Origin: Eucommia ulmoides
Taxonomy: Eukaryota > Streptophyta > Magnoliopsida > Garryales > Eucommiaceae
Length of the DNA stretch: 64,000 nucleotides
Reading direction: 5' to 3'
Assembly (NCBI GenBank): GCA_016647705.1
Contig: CM028326.1
Span: forward strand, 682,001-746,000
Below, piece after piece: positions 40,411-52,639 of the stretch. A model generated the notes under the pieces. It worked only from the letters and a program-made list of their open reading frames with translations. It was not told where the DNA came from and ran no database searches. Position 1 is the stretch's first letter. Each line of letters begins with the position of its first letter. The position numbers and the translations under genes are program-made.

Positions 40411-41195
40411 AATATCTTTTTTGTTTAAATCAAGTTCATTGCAAATTTCGTTAACAAAATCGGATGAATTCGTTAGTATAGGGGTGTTTTAGTAAATTTT
40501 CTCCCGTTAAGTTAGTTAAGATGGATTTTTTAACTAGACCCCAAGATTTTCAAAGGTGACACATTTTGTCGCTCATGTTCTAATTCGACTTTTATTTGGT
40601 CTAATTTAGAATGTTATGTAAATTGAATGAATTCCATTAAATTTGGAGATATTTTTTTTTAACATTTTCTGCGTCAAATCGCTCTTTTTGATGCTATAAA
40701 AAGCTATGTTTTTTTCGAATCTGTTCTTGAATTTATATATCTAAAATCATAAAAAATATAGTACAAGATCTATAAAATTCAAAACGGATTTTTATATAAA
40801 TATTTAATCGAATCTCATTAAAATATAGGGATAAAAATAAATTTTTATTAGTACCCAAACTAATATATTTTGTTCAATTTCTTAACGAAATATTTGATGT
40901 AACAAATTGGAACACGAGCATCAAATGTGTCACATTTGAAACAATATGGTCTATTTAAACACCCACTCAAAATTTATCGGTAGGAAATTAACAAAAATAC
41001 CCTCGATACTAACGGAGTTCCGTACATTTTTTTTGTTAAGGGAATTTGCAATTTGACCAGATTGAAACAAAAGTAGAACACGAAGGACCAAATGTGCGAC
41101 TGTGCAAACCATAAGGATAACAAAAGTACGTACCCCAAAGTTTAGTATCCAAAAGTGCAATTTTCTCCAATTATTAATCTATTTTCATAAAATGT
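40411..41195. other. Intergenic, nothing recognised
   Basis: Moderately AT-rich, no coding potential. Paired phrases such as CACATTTTGTCGCTCATG and ACCAAATGTGCGACTGTG face each other, suggesting a decayed element, but ends could not be defined. Confidence 0.4.
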
Positions 41196-41207
41196 AAAAA
41201 AAAAATT

Positions 41208-41257
41208 GGGGGGTGGGGGGGTGGGGGTGGGTGGGTAGGGTAGGGGCAGGGGAGGGG
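41208..41257 (+). other. G-quadruplex-type G-run cluster
   Basis: Eight consecutive runs of 3-7 G separated by one or two bases (GGGTGGGTGGGTAGGG among them) follow an A10 tract. This easily meets the usual quadruplex pattern of four G3+ runs with 1-7 base loops. It is isolated in AT-rich DNA. Confidence 0.75.
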
Positions 41258-41473
41258 CAAGATGGTCCCCTATGACATTAGGCAGGGGTGGCGAAGTAGC
41301 GTGTGCGTTTGTACAACATTGACCCAATTTCTTAGTGCTGATTGCTACATTTGTTTGTGTTATTCTTAGCTTTATTTATTGTCAATTTAATTCCCTTAAA
41401 TCTTATCTTTCTCTAATTATATTCAAATTTAAAAAATAAAATTTTATTTTTTAAATATTTTTTCGTTAACGAC

Positions 41474-42840
41474 ATGTTTAGTTAGACGGAATCAGGGGCG
41501 GAATGAAATCGCATTCCGCCTTCGATTCTTATTCCATTATTTCGTTCTCAAATGAAATCACTCTTGTGATTCTATTGGAATGAAAACTAACGGCATGTTT
41601 GGTTGGATGGAATCGAGGGCGGAATGGAATCGCATTCCGCCCTCGACTCCTATTCCGTTGTTTGGTTCTCCAATGGGAATGAAATTGGATGGAATGGGAT
41701 TCCATTTGAAATGGGGTGGAATGGGATTCCAACCCAATGAAATTAATATCTTAAATTACATGATAGCCCTTATAATTATGCCCTTGAAAATTGAGAACAA
41801 AAATAGAAATTAGAGAACATAAATTGAAATTAGAGAACAGAAAGTTGGGAATAGAAATAGAAAATTGAGAACAGAATTAGAAAATTGAGAATAGAAACTG
41901 AAAAATGAGAATAGAAACATAAAATTGAGAACATAAACCAAAAATTGAGAACAAAAATAGAAAATTAGAGAACAGGAAATTGAAAACATAAACTAAAAAT
42001 TGAGAACAAAACATAAAATTAAAGAATAGAAAATTGAGAACGTAAATTGAAAATTGAGAACAAAAATATAAAATTAGAAAACGAAAAATTGAGAACAAAA
42101 ACTGAAAAATTGAGAACAAAAACAAAAAATTAGAGAATAGAAACAGAAAATTGAGAACAAAAACATAAAATTAGATAATAGAAAATTGAGAATGGTAACC
42201 GAAAATTGAGAACATAAACTGAAAATTGAGAACAAAAAATAGAAAATTAGAGAACGGAAAATTGAGAAAGGAAACTGAAAATTGAGAATAAAAACAGAAA
42301 TTAAAGAATTGAAACTGAAAATTGAGAACAAAAATAGAAATTAGAGAACAAAAACTTAAAATTGAGTTGAATAGTGAAATATAATAAAATGAAGAAAGGA
42401 AAAAAATAGTGAAATATAATAAAATTTTATTATAACCAACCGAGAAGAGAATGAAATAATAATTTTATAAGGGCAAAATAGAAATTTTACTATATTTCAC
42501 TATTCTATTCTTCCTTTCATTCCATACCAATCAAACAAGATAATGGAATAGTGATTTCATTCACAATTCCATTCCATTCCTTCTCTCATTCCATTACTTC
42601 TTCCATTCCATTCTACCCTCATTCCATTCCGTCCAACCAAACATGCCGTAAGGGAATGAGATTCCATTTGAAATGGGTTAGAATAAAATCCTATCTAATG
42701 GAATTAAAACTAAAATTACAAAAAACCCATCGCTCATCCAGCTCAATTCAGAAATTAGAACAAAAATAAAAATTAAAGAACATAAAATTGAAAATAGAAA
42801 GAGAAAATTGAGAACAGAAACAAAGACAAAAAATTTCGCC
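41474..42840. mobile_element. MITE interrupted by a copy of its own family
   Basis: The outer element begins near ACATGTTTAGTTAGACGGAA (41474-41590) and resumes at 42652 with GGGAATGAGATTCCATTTG; its far end is uncertain (about 42840). The inner copy is 41591-42648. Both share the GGCGGAATGGAATCGCATTC segment and the AATTGAGAACAAAA repeats. Confidence 0.6.
41591..42648. mobile_element. Tourist-like MITE, 1058 bp, with internal satellite-like array
   Basis: Termini CGGCATGTTTGGTTGGATGG and CGGCATGTTTGGTTGGACGG (reverse-complemented) are flanked by TAA (41588-41590, 42649-42651). The interior (about 41785-42370) is a run of about 20 degenerate repeats of the type AAATTGAGAACAAAAATAG, which creates the long minus-strand FSIF-type reading frames; these are not genes. 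Confidence 0.75.
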
Positions 42841-43620
42841 CACACCTCTACTTTTAAGACGGATAAATTAAATTTATTTTGTACTCTTTAAATACTAATT
42901 CATAATTTATTCTACTTTCATTCTAACTTGACTATTATAATTATGTTTTGAGTTGTATTTTAGTCATATGGATATGGTTAATGTTATTTTATAACTCAAA
43001 TCAAATACTTCTAATTAAAATTTACATCATCTAACACCGCCACCATCCTCTGTTGCCACCTATTGTTGCCCATAGTCGGACGTAAGAACTTAGGTCGCCA
43101 AAGTCTGAGCACTAGCTGCGAGATATTTTTTTTTGAAATAGTTACATATAACAATTTTTAGTGTATTTTTCAATTACATGTAACTATTTTTTAATATTTT
43201 TATTTTTTAAGTATATTTTTAATTACATTCACATAATTTATCGACAATCGACAATAAAAAAAATTCAGTTGAATGTAACAAAAAATTTGTAACTAAAATG
43301 TATATTAAAAAAATATTACTAAAAATTATTGAACGTGACTAAAAATAATTTTGACGATCAGTGATTAGAATTTCAACAATTGTCAAAATCCGACGACGGG
43401 TGACCGGGGATAACCGAAATTGAAAGGTCCCGTTTAATTAGTATGGATTTTTATTTTATTTTTTATTAATTTTGGGTACTTTCCATTAATTATTATTAAA
43501 AAAATAAAAAATTGCTACATGAACGTGTTGGAGAAACTTCCATAAAGTGGTTTTGTACCTTCTTCTTTTTCTTTTTAATTGAATTAACTTAAAACTTATG
43601 TGATCAAATTTTACACCTAT
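42841..43620. other. Intergenic with TTACATGT-type motifs
   Basis: Bases 43135-43340 carry AGTTACATATAAC and AATTACATGTAAC motifs and a CCGCCACC/GACGGGTGACCGG pair at the edges (43035, 43395). Probably a decayed MITE. No gene. Confidence 0.45.
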
Positions 43621-43624
43621 TACC

Positions 43625-43757
43625 AATATAGCATAACTCAAACGATAAAACATGGAAGATCAGTGGTTCGAACTTGCGAAAAAATAATTATGAAGAAGAA
43701 CAACTATGAAATTTCGAACGAGATTAGTTTCATATCCTGTGTGGGTGTGGAGACGGA
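43625..43757 (+). mobile_element. SINE-1 copy, partial
   Basis: Plus orientation; TATAGCATAACTCAAACGAT (A-box region), AGTGGTTCGAACTTGC (B box), then CGAACGAGATTAGTTTCATA and CCTGTGTGGGTGTGGAGACG. Confidence 0.6.
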
Positions 43758-43822
43758 CTAAAATGAAATAAAATAAAAAAATTTACAACTGTTCATTTTT
43801 CTGAATCTCAATATCTATATAC

Positions 43823-43863
<41 letters not shown>

Positions 43864-43998
43864 ACCTCGTGTTGCTCCTTGTACCATTACCATGTGCAGC
43901 CCTCTCTCTCTCTCTTTCTCTCTCTAAGTTACTGCATTAGGAAATACAGTTCTCCGACAATTTTTTCTTTTCTACTCTGTTCTGGGCCGAACCCCAAG

Positions 43999-46900
43999 AT
44001 GGGTTCTTCTTCTTTCATAACCGTCTTCTTCTCTCTCTTTTTGTTCTTATACCAAGTGAAGGCCGATGATCACTACACTAACGCCACCAGCTCACCCGCA
44101 AGAATTCTTGCCGGCGGCCGCCGCTGCAATTTTTTCAGAGGCAAATGGGTGTTTGATTCTTCGTACCCTCTCTATGATTCCTCAAGCTGTCCCTTCATAG
44201 ATCCTGAATTCAACTGCCAAAAGTACGGCAGACCTGACAAACTCTACCAAAAATACAGATGGCAGCCTCTCTCATGTAACATACCCAGGTAAACACCATG
44301 CATAGTCTAAATTTGCTCTGTTTTTTTCTCCTCTCTTTTTTGACGACAGGGGATTGAAAATTCAGGCTTGAAATTTGTGCAGGTTTAATGGGTTGGTGTT
44401 TTTGGAGAGGTGGAGGGGGAAGAAGATCATGTTTGTGGGTGATTCCTTGAGTTTGAACATGTGGCAATCCCTTGCTTGTATGATTCATTCATCGGTTCCA
44501 AAAGCTAGAACCTCACTCATCAGGAAAGGAGTAGTTGCTGAAGTTGTATTTCTGGTGAGCAAATTCTCTCTCTCTCTCTCTAAATAAATTGATTGGTGGG
44601 TATGAAGCACAATGTTGTCATTTTCACCCTCCTCTCCATAAAGCTTTAAATGACCTTTACATTAAGGAGCAAATTGTTGTAATGTTATTGGTTAGTTGTG
44701 GCTCTCTTTCCATCTCAAAAGGTAGTTCATGAGGTGAAATTTTCTCCCACACTTATATCAACCACGGGATAAACCCAACAATCTTCTCGTCACATATCGG
44801 GTCTTTGGTCGACGAACACTCCACCAGCCTCTCCCTTTGCGCGCTATTGAGACATAGTTATAATAACTTGGTTTCTGATACTAGCGACTTCAAACATAGA
44901 CTTTCTTTCACACTTATAACTTGACTACCCGTCACTTCTATCTCCGGGATAAATCCAACAGTTGGGTAGACTTGTGATTTTTGGTTGTAAAAAGTATGCA
45001 ACTTGCGAATTTACTTTAGCTTTAAAGTAGGTTTGCTAAAGTATGAAAGGAAGAATCATAAAGAGGGCACAGCACCACTGCTTCTGCTTTATTCTTCCGT
45101 CTTTGGCCCATTGCTTTTGAATTTTTGGTACCCCTGTTTTTCACTGATTCAGCTCTGAAAATGCTGACAAATTTAAATACCAAACAACCCCTTAACTATT
45201 TTTTTATATATACCACTGCTTCGAAGTGCGTGGTTTTTTACACATGTTCGAACTCTTGACCATACAAAGATCTCTCAATTGTTTTAACTCAAACGGTGCT
45301 ACGCTATCCCTTTTAACTCTTAGGGTATGTTTGGTTGGAAGGGTAGAAAAGGAAAAGGAAAAGAGAAATGAATTTTTTTTTTTTTTATCCTTTGTAGAGG
45401 GAAAATTATTTTCTTTAGTGTGTTTAGTTGGAAGGATATAGAAAGAGGAAAAATAAGATTTTGTGTGTATTAAAAAAAAAAGTAATATGTTTTTTGTTTA
45501 CTTTTATTTTACCTTTAGTACAAATGGAATAGACATTTATATAAAATAAATGGGTAAAATAGTAATTTTGGATTTTTCTCCTCTAACTTTCCATTTTCAT
45601 CTCTATTTTGGGAAAAAAAAAAGTGGCGGGAATACTATTTTTTCTCTCCATTTTCTTTTTCCTTTTGATTTTCTTCTCATACCAAACATAAAAATAAAAA
45701 TAAAAATATATTATTTCACCTCCTATTTCCTTTTCCCTCTCATACCAAACAATGCCTTAAAAAATCTGCAGAAATTAATGATTTTTCGTCATTTTTTGTT
45801 GGATTTTAAATAAAAAATGACCTTGTGAAAATGACATGACCAACCCCCTCTCTTTTGTTCATATTATCCACCCCAATTCATCTGTTTAATGGGAGGCCAA
45901 AAACTTTGGGGTTCTGATACTTTCTTCCCCTAAATTTTGACAAAATCGCACTTTGGTCACCATAGTTTCAATTTCAACATATAACAGCTTAAAGTTTCTT
46001 AATCATTCAACTACAGTTCAAGTCATTATACTGTTATGTATTAATATTTTTGAAAGAAAACAGACAACTGCCGTGCACTTGACTGTTTTTAAAAGACTTT
46101 ATAGGCAATTTCAGTCTTCTCCGTCTCTCCAATCATCGTTTGCGCCCAAATACTTGAAAATATCGATAAATACTAATTTGGCAAAATATCCAAATTGTTG
46201 AGGATAAAATTTACTGAGGAAAACCTACATTTTCATTCCTATTATACCCTTGACAATAAGATTTAATAATTTTTGTAGTATATAAGGGTAAAATAATAAA
46301 TTAGATAACTGAACATTTTTTCTTCCGAATATGAAATCTTATGTTTTTCTCCTTTTTATTTTATTTTATGAAGAAATTTTTATAAAAATATTATCCTTCT
46401 ATTTTTTTTTTTTTTTTTTTTTTTTTATATCCACCCAACCAAATATACGCTCAAAATTCACTTTTATTATGCTTTTACGGAGAAATTCGCGTGATATTGC
46501 AACGGAAAATTCAGTAATTTCATGTAAAATATTATTAAATTGGGTGACGATGTATTTTTTTTTTCTTACGCACATTTCAACTAATTATTTCTCCGAACAA
46601 TCTTAATGACGCACTCTCCTTTATTAACGTCGTACATTTAGGATTAAATTCAAGATTTAATTCATGAAATGTTCTCTAAGAAAGTCAAATTCTGATTGGC
46701 GCTCCGCTACCAACCGTACTAACACCGGAGTGACCATGTATTTAATAAGGACAATGGCTGTGTCTGAAATTTCCTCCTATGTACATTACAGGATTATGGC
46801 GTTAGGCTGATATTGTACCGTACACCGTACCTGGTGGATATGGTCGACGAGAAGATGGGTCGGATCCTTAAACTGGACTCCATCAAAAACGGCAATGCAT

Positions 46901-47580
46901 GGAGAGGAATGGACATGTTGATCTTCAACACGTGGCACTGGTGGACCCACACCGGAAGCAGCCAACCGTAGGATCTACATCTTTCTTTGATCTGATTTAA
47001 GGATTCGACTAGGAACGTGTAATAATCTGGTGTGTACGCAGGTGGAATTACATACAAGATGGGAACACCATAAGGAAGGATATGAACCGTCTGATTGCTT
47101 ACTACAAGGGATTGACCACCTGGGCAAGATGGGTCAACCTTAATGTTGATCCTACCAAAACCCAAGTCTTCTTCCAAGGAATTTCTCCTACCCATTATTT
47201 GTAAGTTTATGCTTTAAATATTTCAATCAATTGCAATATATATGTATATATTGAAATGTTTAATTATCTTTAATTTGTTTTTGATCAGGGGCAAGGATTG
47301 GAACGAGCCATCGAAATCGTGTAGCGGCGAGACACAACCCTTCATGGGATCTAGGTATCCAGCGGGCACACCTATAGCTGCAGTAATCGTGAACAAAGTC
47401 CTGAGCAGGATCAAAAAACCAGTTTATTTATTAGATATAGCGACACTCTCGCAATACAGAAAAGATGCGCATCCCACATATTACAGCCGTGAACATAGCG
47501 GGTTGGACTGTAGTCATTGGTGTCTTCCGGGTTTGCCAGATACTTGGAATCAACTCCTTTATGCAGCTCTTTTCGGTTAA
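43999..47580 (+). CDS. TRICHOME BIREFRINGENCE-LIKE (TBL) protein, putative polysaccharide O-acetyltransferase, 5 exons
   Basis: Exons 43999-44288, 44383-44554, 46792-46967, 47042-47200 and 47289-47580, GT-AG throughout; 362 residues, frame intact. A hydrophobic N-terminal segment (residues 5-20) acts as signal peptide or anchor for the Golgi/secretory route. The cysteine-rich PMR5N/TBL domain follows ([11 protein letters not shown] to LSCNIPRF, about 43-98), then the catalytic domain with GDSLSLNMW (Ser at 118) and, near the end, DCSHWCLPG (Asp 339, His 342), completing the Ser-His-Asp set of the family. TBL proteins acetylate xylan, mannan or pectin. The sequence is nearest the TBL37/38-like group by its short N terminus and C-terminal GLPDTWN; which polymer it uses cannot be told. 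Intron 2 (2.2 kb) carries two SINE copies and a MITE. The leader has CT repeats after a TA microsatellite. Confidence 0.92.
45205..45320 (-). mobile_element. SINE-1 fragment in TBL intron 2
   Basis: Minus orientation; GTTCGAACTCTTGACC (B-box side), ATTGTTTTAACTCAAACGGT and GCTACGCTAT match the family. Confidence 0.5.
45323..45756. mobile_element. Tourist-like MITE in TBL intron 2, 434 bp
   Basis: Termini GGGTATGTTTGGTTGG and, reverse-complemented, GGCATTGTTTGGTATG; TTA on both flanks (45320-45322, 45757-45759). Interior A- and T-rich. Confidence 0.7.
46556..46735 (-). mobile_element. SINE-2 copy in TBL intron 2
   Basis: Minus orientation; TTACGCACATTTCAACTAAT, CCGAACAATCTTAATGACGC and TTTAGGATTAAATTCAAGAT match the family. 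It ends about 56 bases before the exon 3 acceptor. Confidence 0.6.
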
Positions 47581-48235
47581 AGAGTGGCCGAGGTATATTT
47601 TTCGTAATTTATTTTTCATTGGTAAGAATTGGTTGTGTGTAGGGAAAAATCCATTGTTTATGTATTTAATTCTATTTTTTTTTTCTCATGAAAGTTGGGG
47701 CAAGGGGGTGGGCGGTTGTTCTTCAAAATAGTTGATAGCTTATTGTCTTGGCACAAAGTTGCCTCTATTTGTACCTCGTTTTCTTTGTGTTTAAGGAAAC
47801 ATTTTCATATTATTTTAATAAAATTTAATTTTATGTAATTTATTGTTATATATTTTAAATAATTATAAAGTATACCTTGTTATTCTAATTTTAAATTATG
47901 TAATCTATATTATAAATAGCATGCGATCCCCAATGTATTTTAGGTAATTAAAGTTGAGCCCGAACCCATCATCTATTGGTAAGCGAGAATACTGTTTGGT
48001 ATCCGAGTAGACTATAAAGATTACGAAGATGTCGGGCATAATGATTCTTAACCGAGGCCACAAGTTCAGTTGTGCTATGAAATCCATCCTCGAGATCACC
48101 GAGGAGGATCTTGCACTAAATCTAACTCGGGCGTGCTCTTTGCTCGAAAACCGTTATAATTGCCCACTATAAATGAAATGGGCAGTTATGATTCAAATAT
48201 AATGGTTCATTACTCCCATATTCTATTAAATCTTT
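47581..48235. other. 3' flank of TBL, then an unidentified higher-GC patch
   Basis: The first part is probably TBL 3' untranslated sequence. Bases 47930-48200 (CGAACCCATCATC, GGATCTTGCACTAAATC) differ in composition from the surroundings and look like a fragment of a mobile element, but I could not match it inside this window. Confidence 0.35.
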
Positions 48236-48640
48236 AGGTGGCGTTTGGTACGGGGGATTCGAGATAAGATTGGAATGACCATGGGAATGACCATTCCAAT
48301 CTTAAATTTGGTATATGAGATTTAATTTCATTTCCATTATTAAGGATTCCCTAATTCCACAAAGAATGAGATTAGATTTTAATCAATAATCGGTCAAAAA
48401 ATAAGACTAAATACTAAACAAATATTTGAATTAAAATAAAATTTAAGTAAATTAACTATTATACCATTTGAAAATTCAATTAAATTACTATTTTACTCTT
48501 TGATGACAATCTAATATCACATGTAATACCTTTCGTCACCAAACATAGGAATGGTAATAATCATTCCATTCCATTATCATACTAATTTCAATCCTATTGT
48601 CATTTTATTTCATTTCATTCCATTCCAACGTACTTGTATT
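48236..48640. mobile_element. Tourist-like MITE, second copy of the 38256 family
   Basis: Starts TTAGGTGGCGTTTGGTACG and ends CCAACGTACTTGTATTTTA, in the same order as 38256-38650. Confidence 0.6.
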
Positions 48641-49110
48641 TTAGGGGTTGACAAAGATTTATGGAAGACTTGACAATAAAGTCTTCTATCTCCTATAAAA
48701 TAATACAGAAGAGAGGTCTAACTAGGTACATTAATTTTTTCCTAACTGCCACTTTGCCAAAATATTTTTAAAAAAATTCTACTGTTTCTCATATCAGAGG
48801 TGCAACACTGGCAAATCCACCTAAAATGCATTGTTTTGCAAGAACCAAACTTTAAGGAAGTTTACATTCCGAATTCCAAGAGATCATTCCTAATGATTCC
48901 GTTTTAGCCATCATTAAAATATAATGATTAAGATCTCTCTAATAAATTATTTGGGCCTAAATAATGGGCCAATTTTGAAATGAACCATGGCAAATGCTTG
49001 GATAAAGGCCCAATAAGAAGTATATGTATATTTATGGCCCAGCAGTCAATGCTTTGACTGAGGGGCAGTGGGATGATGACAGGTGGCTTCATCCACCACG
49101 TCCCTCATTG

Positions 49111-49179
49111 CACGTGTGCAAAAGTTAAAACAAATAACGGCTGAGTCATTACTCGATGCTTATATATGCGACACGTGGC
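49111..49179 (+). promoter_or_regulatory. G-box and ABRE-type elements plus TATA upstream of the LEA gene
   Basis: CACGTG (49111-49116) and ACACGTGGC (49171-49179) are classical ACGT-core elements bound by ABF/bZIP factors, often found before seed and drought genes. A TATATAT motif lies at 49160-49167; a second TATA-like motif at about 49024-49034 is possible. They sit 150-220 bases before the LEA ATG. Response to ABA is inferred from motif and gene class. Confidence 0.55.
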
Positions 49180-49329
49180 AACATGACGATGAACAACATC
49201 GGCCTCTGTTCCTCGTTATAACCTTCACTCCATTTGTTAGTCTCTCTCTGTGCATGATCTTGTTATAAAAATCAACTGGGTATTTTTTTTATTTTTTGTT
49301 TTTATTAAAAAAAAAAAGAAGAAAAATCC

Positions 49330-50466
49330 ATGGCTTCGGAGCAGAGGAGGAGAAAAAACGCTACCGATGATCGGGCAAGACAGTCGGAGAGGGAGACAGT
49401 CGCCAAAAGCGGTGCCCGCCGAGAAGTCTCCTGCCAGAAAACAGGCGGTGAGACGCGATCTGGGTTGGAGTCTGTTCCGGGTAAATTTGAAGTGCGTATT
49501 GAAGAAGAGAAGGGCTCCGGCGGTGGAAAAAGAACAGAGCAGGAAACTAAAGGTAGCGCAGGGGAGACTGGTGGAGAGAGAAAAGGCGGAGAGGAGGCGG
49601 GTGGGCCTTCGCTGGAGGAGATTTCGAAACTCCGACAGGAGGCGCAGCAGAGCTCAATGGATGCCATAGGGGCAGCAGAAGAGCGGTACCAGAAAGCGAA
49701 GCAGTTAGGCGCGTCGGCGTTGCAGAAGGCCAAAGAATCGTCAAGCCGAGGGTTGGGTGATGCGACATCTTATGCCACTGAGAAGGGTGCGGCGGCGAAA
49801 GACGCCACCGCCCAAAAGGCAGGTCAGGCTAAGGATGTAATTTATTCCACCGGCCGGAGCACCGCTCATTACGACGGTAATAAGAACGACGGTAAAGATT
49901 TCAGTTTTCTGCCATGTATTTATTTAAACCGTGGATATAATTATTATAACGGGTTTTAAAAACTAGGTGAGAAAGCTGCGGGAGCAAAAGATACCATTGT
50001 GGAAACTGGAAAAGACGCGGCCAAGTTAGCAGGGGAGGCGAAGGAGAAAGAGGCGGAAGCGACCAAGGCTGTGGCTGGAGCCGCCGGCAAAAAAATTGCT
50101 GCCGCCAAAAGCGCGGTGGTGGGAACGGAGGAGAGCTCCACAGATTACGCAGCTAGAAAAAAGGAAGAGACCAGTCACCCGGAAGAGACCAGCCACCGGG
50201 AATCGGAAATAAATATCGAGTCTGATGAATCAAACAGTAGAAATAGTAGGAGTGAAGAATATGATGATTACTGGGAACATGAAAGACTAATAAAGGAAGA
50301 ACAGGGTGGTGGTGGATGGTTGCAGGCCATTGGAGAAACTATATTCGAAATTGGTCTAAACGCCAAGGAGCTTCTAATCGGCGGTGGGGGTACTTATTAT
50401 CCCGGAGCCGACCAGCATGGCGGACATAAAGGCGGCGGCACGGTGGATGAGGAGAACCATGATTAG
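49330..50466 (+). CDS. LEA / seed-maturation protein, SBP65-like, 2 exons
   Basis: Exons 49330-49876 and 49967-50466 (GT-AG); 348 residues, very hydrophilic, rich in Ala, Glu, Lys, Gly and Ser. The start MASEQRRRKNATDD is the usual opening of this family (seed biotin-containing protein SBP65 and its LEA relatives). The middle (about residues 95-225) has amphipathic 11-mer-like LEA_4 repeats such as QKAKESSSRGLGDA, AAAKDATAQKAGQAKD and KLAGEAKEKEAEATKA. The C terminus has the conserved GGGWLQAIGETIFEIG near 281-300. Such proteins are cytosolic, unfolded when wet, and protect cells during desiccation. It is shorter than pea SBP65 and I do not see its biotinylation-site motif, so biotin binding is not claimed. 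If intron 1 were retained the frame would run to a stop at 49957-49959. Confidence 0.85.
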
Positions 50467-50599
50467 AAGTTTTTTTTTTTTCCGGTAAAATAAAGTGTGT
50501 TAGAGTGAGTTTCTTCTTTAAGTAGGCAAGGTTAAACGTTTTGTTTGTAGTCGTTATTTGACATCGATGAGATTTTTTTCTCACTTGAAGACTTTATCT

Positions 50600-51230
50600 C
50601 AATATCTTTTCGGAAAGAAGTAATCTCTTGGTGTTTGGGTACATCAAGTGTAGGTTGCTTCGCCGTTAAATTTTCATTCCATTTCTAGATTTTTATTGGG
50701 CATAACGTTTGGTAACCACTTCCATTTTTTTTTCATTTCTATCCCATTCTAAAATAGAAATTGTATCCATTTTTTCTTAAGATTTGAGAAACAAAAAAAA
50801 ATTGTTTTTAAAAATTTCCATCCCTTTTCCAAAAATTAAAGAGGGCCACCGTCGCCACCGACAGTCCACCGTCGTCCGCCGCCGTTCGCCATCTCCAGCA
50901 ATCGTCGCCGGTCACCTCCGGCATCGCTGGCCGGTCACTGTCTGGCAACTTCCGGCACCGCCGACCAGTCACCGTCCAGCCGCCAGCCGCCGCCGCCACC
51001 GCCGCCGCCGGCCAAAATAAAAAAAAATGTTCTCGAAACAAAAAAAAATCTTGATTTTAGGATAAAATCGTTATCAAACGCGATTCTGTTATCAAAACAA
51101 AAAAAAAAAATTATCGTTACCAAACGCGATTTTACTTCCAAGAAGAAAATAAAATTTTCATCCCATCTCTTTCTATTTCCATCCCACTGCATGGGATGAG
51201 AACATAGTTACCACTGAGTGCGACAACAAG
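50600..51230. mobile_element. Probable Tourist-like MITE remnant with a GC-rich core
   Basis: Phrases GTTTGGTAACCACTTCC and TTACCAAACGCGATTTTAC face each other around a CCG-rich core (50845-51012, CCGCCGCCACCG). The copies at 51521 and 53694 have the same style. Ends are not resolved. The proline/arginine-rich reading frames are compositional. Confidence 0.45.
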
Positions 51231-51520
51231 ACAAGTATCCAGTGGTATATATATCTTTTTGCTAAGCCAATAACGTATATACTTGGAATTTTGTTTTTAT
51301 ATCGTATTTTATGTATGGTTTTACAGGGCCATAGCATATGGTTGTATATCCATGAAGGTGTGTATGGCAGTGTGGTGTGAGGGATTTTTCTAAAGGTTCA
51401 TGCTCTCATTGTGTTGTAGGGAGAGTCATATTTTATAAGGGGTCTAAGCTACACAGTGGAATTGTCGCTATGTGAAGAAGGAGACCCTCCCCCTCATATT
51501 AGATGGAGTTCGGATTATTA

Positions 51521-52469
51521 GGGGGTGTTTGGTTAGTGTTCTCACTTTTTTCAACCCAACTGGATTGGGATGGATTGGGTTGAGAATTATATTTCCAACT
51601 AGAAGCAGAATTGCGTTTGGTAACGACAATTTTTTTTTTTTTTGGAAACAGAATCGCGTTTGGTAACCACATTATTCTGAAATTGTTTTCTCATCCAAAC
51701 AAAAATCATCAAAACAAAAAAATCATCCAAATAAAAATTATCAAATCCAAGAAACTCATCTCCAAACGCCACAAAAATTAATATATATATATATATATAT
51801 ATATGTTCTGTTCTAAGACGAACATACAGGCAACGGACGACGACGAGGTAGGCGATGGCGACGGACGAGGAGGAGGCAGGCGACAGACGAAGACGAACGA
51901 AGAACCGAAATCGATTTTGTTCTTGAAATCAATTTCAAGAATGAAACCGAAATCGATTTCAAGAACGAAATCGAAATCAAGAGAGAGAGAGAGATTACGT
52001 TGGAGACGACGATGACGATGGCTGGAGAAGACAATAATGGTGAGGACGACGGCAGAGAAGACGATGGCGAGAAGGAGGAGGACGACGCCTATGAGGAAGA
52101 GGACGATGATAGAGAAGATGATGGCGAGAAGGAGGAGGCCAACGCTGACGAGGAAGAGGACGGTGCCGCCGACGAGGAAGAGGATGGCAACAACGACGAG
52201 GAAGAGGCCGACGCCGACAAGGAAGAACAACGAAGATGGAAGAACAAACTGGGATGATCATGAGAACTTGGGTTGAGTTTTTTGGGTAAAAAAAAAAAAC
52301 AACTTTTTTTTAGTTTCTTATTTCTTTATAATTTTGAGAATCAATTATAATTTTTTGGGTTGGGTTGGGTTGAGTTTTGTGTTTGTCAAACGCGTTTCCA
52401 AAAATCAAACCCAAAATTTTTGAATTGGGTTGGGTTAGAATGGAATGGAAACGCTAACCAAACAGGGCC
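51521..52469. mobile_element. Tourist-like MITE with GA-rich core, about 949 bp
   Basis: Termini GGGGGTGTTTGGTTAGTG and, reverse-complemented, GGCCCTGTTTGGTTAGCG. Flanking TTA (51518-51520) and TAG (52470-52472) do not match perfectly. The core (51820-52250) is a GAnGAn repeat that yields an open frame of 85 mostly acidic residues (52000-52257); its composition and position inside the element argue against a gene. Confidence 0.6.
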
Positions 52470-52639
52470 TAGTCTAATTCGACGCATGGCGAATCACGTT
52501 GCGAGTGATATGATTAAGTTTTTGGTTGGGTTCATTAAATAGAGTAGATCAATGTGCCAACTAGAAGGAATGGAAGACATGTATAGTCGAGGAGAGTCTG
52601 GAGGCTCTCTAGCAACACCGAAATCAACTCGGTTCTTTA

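Noticed and set aside
41877-42331. Phe-rich minus-strand frames (FLFSIF repeats)
   Set aside because: Direct translation of the degenerate AAATTGAGAACAAAA array of a MITE.
52000-52257. Acidic 85-residue frame resembling a nucleolin-like tail
   Set aside because: Low-complexity GAnGAn repeat inside a MITE; no start context, domain or conserved residue.
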